DNA of 64,000 nt from Artocarpus heterophyllus (taxonomy: Eukaryota > Streptophyta > Magnoliopsida > Rosales > Moraceae), in NCBI GenBank assembly GCA_025403435.1, contig CM046347.1, forward strand, positions 20,361,110-20,425,109, read 5' to 3'. Both the position numbers and the translations under genes were made by a program. The notes under the pieces were generated by a model. It searched no databases and was not told the DNA's origin. It saw nothing but the letters and a program-made list of their open reading frames with translations. Position 1 is the stretch's first letter. Each line of letters starts with the position of its first letter. Of this stretch, positions 59,344 through 64,000 are shown in pieces.

Positions 59344-59780
59344 GAATTATGATGGGAGATTAATGCGATAGAAATAAAGAACAAAAATGCATAAAAATTA
59401 CGTGGAAACCTAAAAACGGAAAAAAATCACGGGTAGAGAAGAAAAAAATCACTAAACTCATGAAGATTACAATGGAAGCGCAAAGGAAGCTCGAAATTCG
59501 CTAATAATAAAGCCCTAACATAATACATCATATATATAGGTATAGGTATAAGCAAAACCCTATGAGCTCGAAAATATAAACTAAACGGCCCAACAACAAA
59601 GGTCTGTACCGCGGGAGCAGAGCCCTAGCACCCCTGGCGAGATCAGTGGTGGGTTACGGGATCGGGCCTATCCCTCCGCCACCACTACAGATCTCATGAA
59701 AAATCTCACTTTTATTTTTCACCACAATTTGTCGCACCGCGAGCTTTTTGGGTCAGGCCAAACTAAATTCGGGTCATCAT
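59344..59780 (-). mobile_element. TE insertion in the TNL LRR exon (LTR-like, probably solo)
   Basis: LRR coding stops at ...IKELPPSIEHLVSV and resumes at LNFAGCENLESIPSIICN near 59786. The intervening 0.44 kb is not LRR-like. Read on the minus strand it has a TATA-like CCTATATATATGATG and a GC-rich first half, then an AT-rich end with CCGTTTTTAGGTTTCCACG, which resembles a small LTR. I could not define exact ends or a target duplication. It may instead be another short non-autonomous element. Confidence 0.45.
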
Positions 59781-60271
59781 ACTTTAACAAATTAAACTTT
59801 GCCGGGTGTGAAAATCTTGAGTCTATCCCAAGCATCATATGTAATATGCCTAGTCTTCGGTCTCTCAATCTTTCTAATTGTCCAAAACTAGAATGTTGTC
59901 CTGCCTTGGATTGTTTCCTCCGTTGGCATCCTTTGCAGTCTCTTAATCTCAGTAGCTCTAGGATGATAGAAATGCCTGCAAGCATCAAACAAAATTTTAA
60001 TCTGACATATCTATACATAAGAAATTGCAAGAATCTCCGTTCTTTACCACAGCTTCCATTGTGTTTGAGACGTCTTGATGCAAATGGATGCACATCATTG
60101 AAGGTGGTGCCGAATCTGAAGAGAGCACCAGCAAAAGAGTTTTGGGATGATCGTGTTGTTCGCGATTACCGTATGCAAGAATCAATGTTTTGTGATTGCT
60201 TGGAATTGGACAAACAACAACGTCAAAATATTTTAATTGACTTCCGTCTTAGAGTTCTACGGTGGGATAAG

Positions 60272-60850
60272 GTACGCCTAATTTTTTTTATGCCAATAAT
60301 AATAATAACAACAACAACAGAAAATTAAGCAAATGACTTATTTTTCAATCACATTTTTAAATAAATGAATAAGCTTTTTAAAATTTGAGAAAATAGTTGA
60401 ACTTTTTGAAAATTAAGAAAATGACTTTTTTTTACAACAATTTATAATTGAGAAACACCAACAAGATACATCATTGATTATCATCGCTTATTAACTATAG
60501 TTTATCACTAATAAATTATTTGTTAACTAATTAACTAGTGATACTAATGAGTTATTATTAAGAAACTCGTAAATTCTTAAGTGAATAAAACTCCAAATTA
60601 ATAAATGATAAACTATAAATCAAGAAATCATTGGTATACTGCAGTATATCAATGATGTATTAATTAGTATCAATGTAATATTGATGTACAAAAATAGTTA
60701 TTTTTTTAATTTTAAAACTTTGGCTATTTACATAAAACAACTTAAAAAAGCCATTTATCCCCAAATCCCTAATAATAATAATAATAATAAAATAACAATA
60801 CGTACACTTTATGCTAATGAAATGAACCATGACTCCCTTCGACATTACAG
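60272..60850 (+). other. TNL intron before the C-JID exon
   Basis: GATAAG/GTACGCC at 60271/60272 to GACATTACAG/GCC at 60850/60851, phase 0. It is AT-rich with an (AAT)n run at about 60771-60790. Confidence 0.75.
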
Positions 60851-61435
60851 GCCGTTGATCCTTTGCCTTTTGTTGGTGCGTGTTGTACGGGGAATGATAT
60901 TCCAATGTGGTTCGAGTATCAATCAGAGGGATCTTTTATTGATATAAAGCTTCCACTGGAATGGGCAAATACCAACTTCTTGGGCTTTGTGCTTTGTGTT
61001 GTTGGTTACTCTAATTCTAACCTCACACACATGGAATTAAAATGTGAAATCAATCCTAAGGGGGAGGACCGCAGAGCCTTTAGGGGGTTTAATGTTTGTG
61101 CACTTCAAACTACATCAGATTCAAGTAATGTGTACATGTGGCGCAGTCTTACTTTGGGCTGGTCTAAATGTCTGGATGCAGTGGAGGTGTCATTTAAGTT
61201 CTATGCACAGAAGGAACTTTTCTCTGATGAGGGTGATGCCTCCGAGACCCCTGACTTTGAAGTGAAGAAGTGTGGGATCCATATTCTATATTTAACAGAA
61301 TTAGAGGAAGTTAGACTCAACGGCGTAAATTCATTTTCAATCTCAGATGCAATTGCCAACAAGGCCGAATCCAGTTCGGGCGGAATCATCGACTTTGATG
61401 CAGGCGAACCACATCCCAAGAGGCTCAATTTTTAA

Positions 61436-61853
61436 AAATCCTTGTGCTGCTGATTATTTGATCTATTCCTAGATTGCATCATCGGTGATTCCAAAACGCA
61501 TAAATATCGGTATCAATTTCTTTCTATCACTTTGTATAATTTATATGCTTTGTGTTCAATTTGTCAAAAATATGTTTTTATTATAGACTACGCTTTTATA
61601 TATAATTTTATTTTATGTCTTCTCTTTTTTTTTTTTTGGTTTTTGTTTTTTGTGTTTATCCTTCTTTAGGTTTCTGGGCATCAGTAAAAGACAACGATGG
61701 TGTAAGGTTTTTTGAATCATGATTCGCTAATGTCTGTTGTTGGCTTTGTAGCTGACAGTTTTTGACCATGTTTGATTTGTTTTGGTGAGCTCTAGTAACA
61801 GACAATTTCGCTATTCTTTGGTACGCAATAGGCAAAGTGGTAGTTGAATTTAA
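61436..61853 (+). other. TNL 3' UTR and right edge of the TNL block
   Basis: After the stop codon the sequence is AT-rich with a TTTATCCTTCTTTAG/GTTTCTGGG junction near 61670 that looks like a 3'-UTR splice acceptor. It runs to GTAGTTGAATTTAA and then switches abruptly to Copia-3 LTR at CGATCCAATACATCG (61854). No terminal inverted repeat, Helitron-like end or target duplication is visible at this edge. Confidence 0.5.
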
Positions 61854-62249
61854 CGATCCAATACATCGTCACTTATGACATGCACCAATGTTTCTAATCG
61901 TGAAGTCCACCTCCGATGGCCAAGATAAACCATCTCCAGTCAGGGATATAGACAACATAACAATCTTTGCATGAATAAAGCACCCAACTTTATTTCCTCG
62001 ATTGTGGATCTTATGATTTAGATCGTCACCTTTAAAATCATGTTTTCTGCATAATCTATCCATCATATGCCTGACTCTAAAGGTTTGGACCGATAGTCTC
62101 AGATTTTTGTTTGCTTATCATACATTCAACAAATATGAACGTAAACAAGACAAGAATTTGGTATATGAATAATAAATAAATTCTTCATTGATAAAAATGT
62201 CTCCAAAAACATGTTACACTTTTACTCCTTAGGGCATACATATCTAACA
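61854..62249 (-). repeat. Copia-3 5' LTR, second half (U3 start)
   Basis: It parallels 16618-17013 of the other LTR from CGATCCAATACATCGTC to CATACATATCTAACA, including the complete TGTTAGA terminus in complement. It begins only about eight LTR bases beyond where the first half (ending 37287) stops. Confidence 0.85.
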
Positions 62250-62400
62250 TATATATGTATAGCCTTGTACTTGATATAATTATGCGATAAAGAGAAATCA
62301 TATTTTTCTTATAGTATCAAAGCTTACAACTTTAGTTTGCTAAATATTGATGGCAAATACTACCTTCACTGGCACTAGCTGTGGTTCATCTACCTTAAGG
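62250..62400 (+). other. Flank of Copia-3 with a mutated primer-binding site
   Basis: TAGTATCAAAGCTTACAAC near 62313 resembles a decayed TGGTATCAGAGCTTA primer site, followed 30 bases later by ATGGCAAATACTACCTTCAC, a plausible Copia gag start (MANTTFTGTS). Nothing further of that element is seen. Confidence 0.3.
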
Positions 62401-63770
62401 GGTGTTACCAGCGCTATATGGAGAATCAATGTTATAGCTAGGAGTTCTTAAACTGAATGGCAAGAAATGCCTTCAATGAACAGGCACTCTTTTGATCAAC
62501 TTAGGATTACCTTCCCCAAAATCTGCTCTATTCCCAATTGGAAATTGACCAACCCCTCCCCCGGGGCTAAAAAAGAGAGATTAAATTGCTCCTATTAGGG
62601 TTTAGAACAAGTACCTAACCATAATGCAAAGACCGATCTTTAGTTCCGTAGCTGAAGAAATTTCTTCTATACAAAGGGGTCCTTACAATGCAAACACTTG
62701 AAAGTTAGAACTTGCTTGAAACCTTTAAAAAAAAAGAAAGAAAATTGATTCTACACTTCTAAGGACATTGTTTACCATTGCCTTCAATCACTCTAGCAGA
62801 CTGACTGGAAGCACTGGCTGACCAGGGTGGACCTCTTCGAAGAGTCCGGCCATGGATTCCCAAAAGGTTCCATAGGCCGACTTACATACTCTATCGAAGT
62901 GATCCACCTTGATCGACCGATGCAACGCCGGCGCCACTAAATGTTCGAAGGGGTATACCACCCACTTCTCGAACAGTAGTGCCGTCGAGAAAATCTTCCC
63001 ATGTGTCACCTCCCAAATAAGTTGACGGCCGTAAGAAGCCATCTCATATTTGAGGGCCGGAAGGCAAGAGGGTACTACCCTCCCTCTTTACCATATTAGG
63101 GAGACTTTTCCAAGTCGGTGTCCAACACATTCCCTGATTAACTGGGATTGTGTTGATCCAGGGCACGTAGCGGTGAAGTAGAGAGTATGTTATCATACGT
63201 AACTGCTCCACTGCCACGAGGATCCTTGGCCAATTTGTAGGTTGTGAGGTTATAGATGAGAACGTTCGGGAGGAGACCTTTGGGGCCTCCATCACCAAGC
63301 GAGCCACTGTAAACCACGACAAGTACATCTTGACCAGGTTATCCGACCTTGGTCTTACTCCATCCTTTATCAACCTTCTATGGAAAGATGGAATAATCCG
63401 AGGAAGCCCTGACCGGGTGAGCGACACATAAGGAGACATCTAGGAAAAAGTAGCTTTAGTTTCTGAACAGGGTAGGCATATATAGGAAGTCGAAACTGGG
63501 ATCCCATTGATTCAGCGGAAGCAACTGCAGGGCATGGACAATAACATATCCTTTTCCATAGCCAGGGCCCGGAGGTTTCTCGTAGCCGCAGAAGCTACAA
63601 CATGGGCATAGCTAGGTGCTGGCTTAAGTACTGGTTAAAGTACCTAAACCAGTGGTGAGATCGGCAGGAGAGGCTCTAGCGCTAGTAGGTAAGGGCGAAG
63701 CCATCATAAGTGGTTGAATAGGCCTAGGAACAACTATCGATTCGGGCCCACAAGCTTTTAGGGCAAATTC
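62400..63770. other. Possible mitochondrial-derived segment (NUMT)
   Basis: Composition changes here to near-balanced GC without the A/T runs typical of the rest, and a mitovirus-like gene fragment is embedded (next entry). Mitovirus RdRp relics are common in plant mitochondrial genomes and in nuclear copies of them, so the segment is a candidate nuclear insertion of mitochondrial DNA. I recognise no standard mitochondrial gene in it. Confidence 0.3.
62788..63475 (-). pseudogene. Mitovirus-like RNA-dependent RNA polymerase fragment, broken
   Basis: Mitoviruses are capsid-less RNA replicons of mitochondria with a single RdRp gene. Two overlapping minus-strand frames here read as the N-terminal third of such an RdRp. 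The first (63439 to 63044) carries the SGLPRIIPSFHRRLI block, a YLSWFTVARLV segment and a TPTWKSLPN segment. The second (63042 to 62788), one base out of frame, continues with a YEMASYGRQL segment. A frameshift just before 63050 separates them and a stop closes the second. The catalytic palm motifs (GDD region) lie beyond the end and are absent, so it is a non-functional relic. The family assignment rests on remembered motif order. Confidence 0.6.
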
Positions 63771-64000
63771 ATTGTTTTTCACTTGTGTTTCATGCGTGCT
63801 TGTATGAATTGTATAAGTCATTGTGTTTTGGCAATGGATAAGTACATAAGTGAATAGTGTGTTATATATTAACAAACTAGTTTATGTAACAGGTAATCTA
63901 AAGAAATCTATCTAACCATGGTTATGACAAGAGCTTTTTTTGTACTTAGTAAGTATTTAAAAAAAAAAAAAAAAAAACTCTAATGAACCATATGTAGCAG
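63771..64000. other. AT-rich tail, poly-A run at 63959-63977
   Basis: Nothing recognisable except a run of about 19 A at 63959-63977. This could be the tail of a retroposed sequence, but no LINE or SINE body is evident upstream. Confidence 0.4.

Larger units (their letters stand above)
56925..61435 (+). pseudogene. TNL disease-resistance gene, decayed (NBS, LRR and C-JID exons)
   Basis: TNL proteins are intracellular immune receptors; TIR makes nucleotide signals, NB-ARC is the ATP switch and LRR/C-JID senses effectors. Here exon NBS (56925-58030) has P-loop GMRGIGKTT (57097-57123), kinase-2 VLIVLDDVN (57328-57354), SRIIITTRD, GLPL-type GGIPLAIRVLGS (from 57591), a broken FLDIACIFKG block and MHDV (57910-57921). 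It ends at the donor GAA/GTAAGT. LRR exon 58342-60271 starts GTAKIQGIFLDLSQID and holds about a dozen LRRs. Exon 60851-61435 is the C-JID domain (GNDIPMWFEYQSEGSF, KKCGIHILYL) ending in TAA. All introns between these exons are phase 0 with GT-AG. Defects: no TIR exon; TGA at 56932-56934 where the family has Ser (PE-stop-KLVEAIVEDVL); one-base deletions at about 57473 and 57769; a TE insertion after 59343 with a frame change. It cannot encode a receptor. Confidence 0.9.
15083..62249 (-). mobile_element. Copia-3: old minus-strand Copia element enclosing most of the window
   Basis: Order on the plus strand: 3' LTR (15083-17013), polypurine tract, pol and gag read backwards (17028-17841 and 30920-34057), leader (34058-35757), primer-binding site (35758-35770), 5' LTR in two halves (35773-37287 and 61854-62249). 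Outer flanks are TGTAT (15078-15082) and TATAT (62250-62254), a target duplication with one transition. The two LTR halves total about 1.91 kb, against 1931 bp for the other LTR. Without the insertions the element would be about 8-9 kb, like its relatives Copia-1 and Copia-2. It carries many stops and frameshifts and is the oldest layer of the nest. The inserts are a solo LTR with Copia-1 in pol, and a TNL gene block with Gypsy-2 and Copia-2 in the 5' LTR. Confidence 0.65.

Noticed and set aside
37288..61853. TNL block as a retroposed cDNA
   Set aside because: Introns with proper GT-AG sites remain at 58031-58341 and 60272-60850, and there is no poly-A tail at the edge.
61800..61860. Helitron end at the right edge of the TNL block
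   Set aside because: No CTRR terminus with a preceding hairpin is seen, and the left edge does not begin TC after an A.

Overview
The window is nuclear DNA from a dicotyledonous plant. It is AT-rich, dominated by nested LTR retrotransposons primed by the initiator tRNA-Met site TGGTATCAGAGC, and carries a decayed TIR-type NBS-LRR (TNL) resistance gene with its introns. TNL genes are characteristic of dicots and absent from grasses. I see no intact host gene. The only undamaged long reading frame is the gag-pol of a very young Ty1/Copia element (Copia-1).

Layout. 1-4315: an old minus-strand LTR element holding a non-autonomous hAT element (3002-3850). 4699-5547: two MITE-like elements, then a short coiled-coil-like coding fragment. 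6108-8596: a probable solo Copia-type LTR carrying three 279-bp tandem units. 8597-14306: old LTR debris split by a 3.9-kb solo LTR (9235-13147). 14400-15082: a minus-strand Copia gag scrap. 15083-62249: one old minus-strand Copia element (Copia-3) blown up from about 9 kb to 47 kb by later insertions. 62250-64000: a mixed tail with a broken mitovirus-like RdRp fragment in what may be mitochondrial-derived DNA.

Nesting inside Copia-3. Its pol was hit by a 3.4-kb Gypsy-type solo LTR (17842-30919, target duplication TTAAG). That LTR was later hit by Copia-1 (20032-29730, target duplication GTTGG, two 2033-bp LTRs that differ at only two positions I could find). The 5' LTR of Copia-3 is split: 35773-37287 and 61854-62249 are its two halves and together match the length of its other LTR. 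Between them lies a block of about 5.7 kb of host DNA with a TNL gene running from candidate 5' UTR to 3' UTR, introns included. The TNL block was in turn hit by a Tekay/Del-like chromovirus (Gypsy-2, 37611 to about 56435), whose 5' LTR was hit by a second member of the Copia family (Copia-2, 38041-47722).

The TNL copy is dead: it has no TIR exon, an in-frame TGA at the start of the NBS exon, two one-base deletions in the NB-ARC region and a TE insertion in the LRR exon. P-loop, kinase-2, GLPL and MHD motifs, LRRs and the C-terminal C-JID domain are still readable. Gypsy-2 is killed mainly by CAG-to-TAG changes, the pattern expected from deamination of methylated cytosine.

Three observations stand out: a TNL gene with introns lodged inside a retrotransposon LTR; arrays of one spaced palindrome, TTCGGC-NN-GCCGAA, in both the Copia family and the unrelated Gypsy-2 element; and four conserved CCCCTAGG-bearing hairpins in the leader just upstream of gag in all three Copia copies. 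All calls are from reading the sequence by eye; no database search was run.
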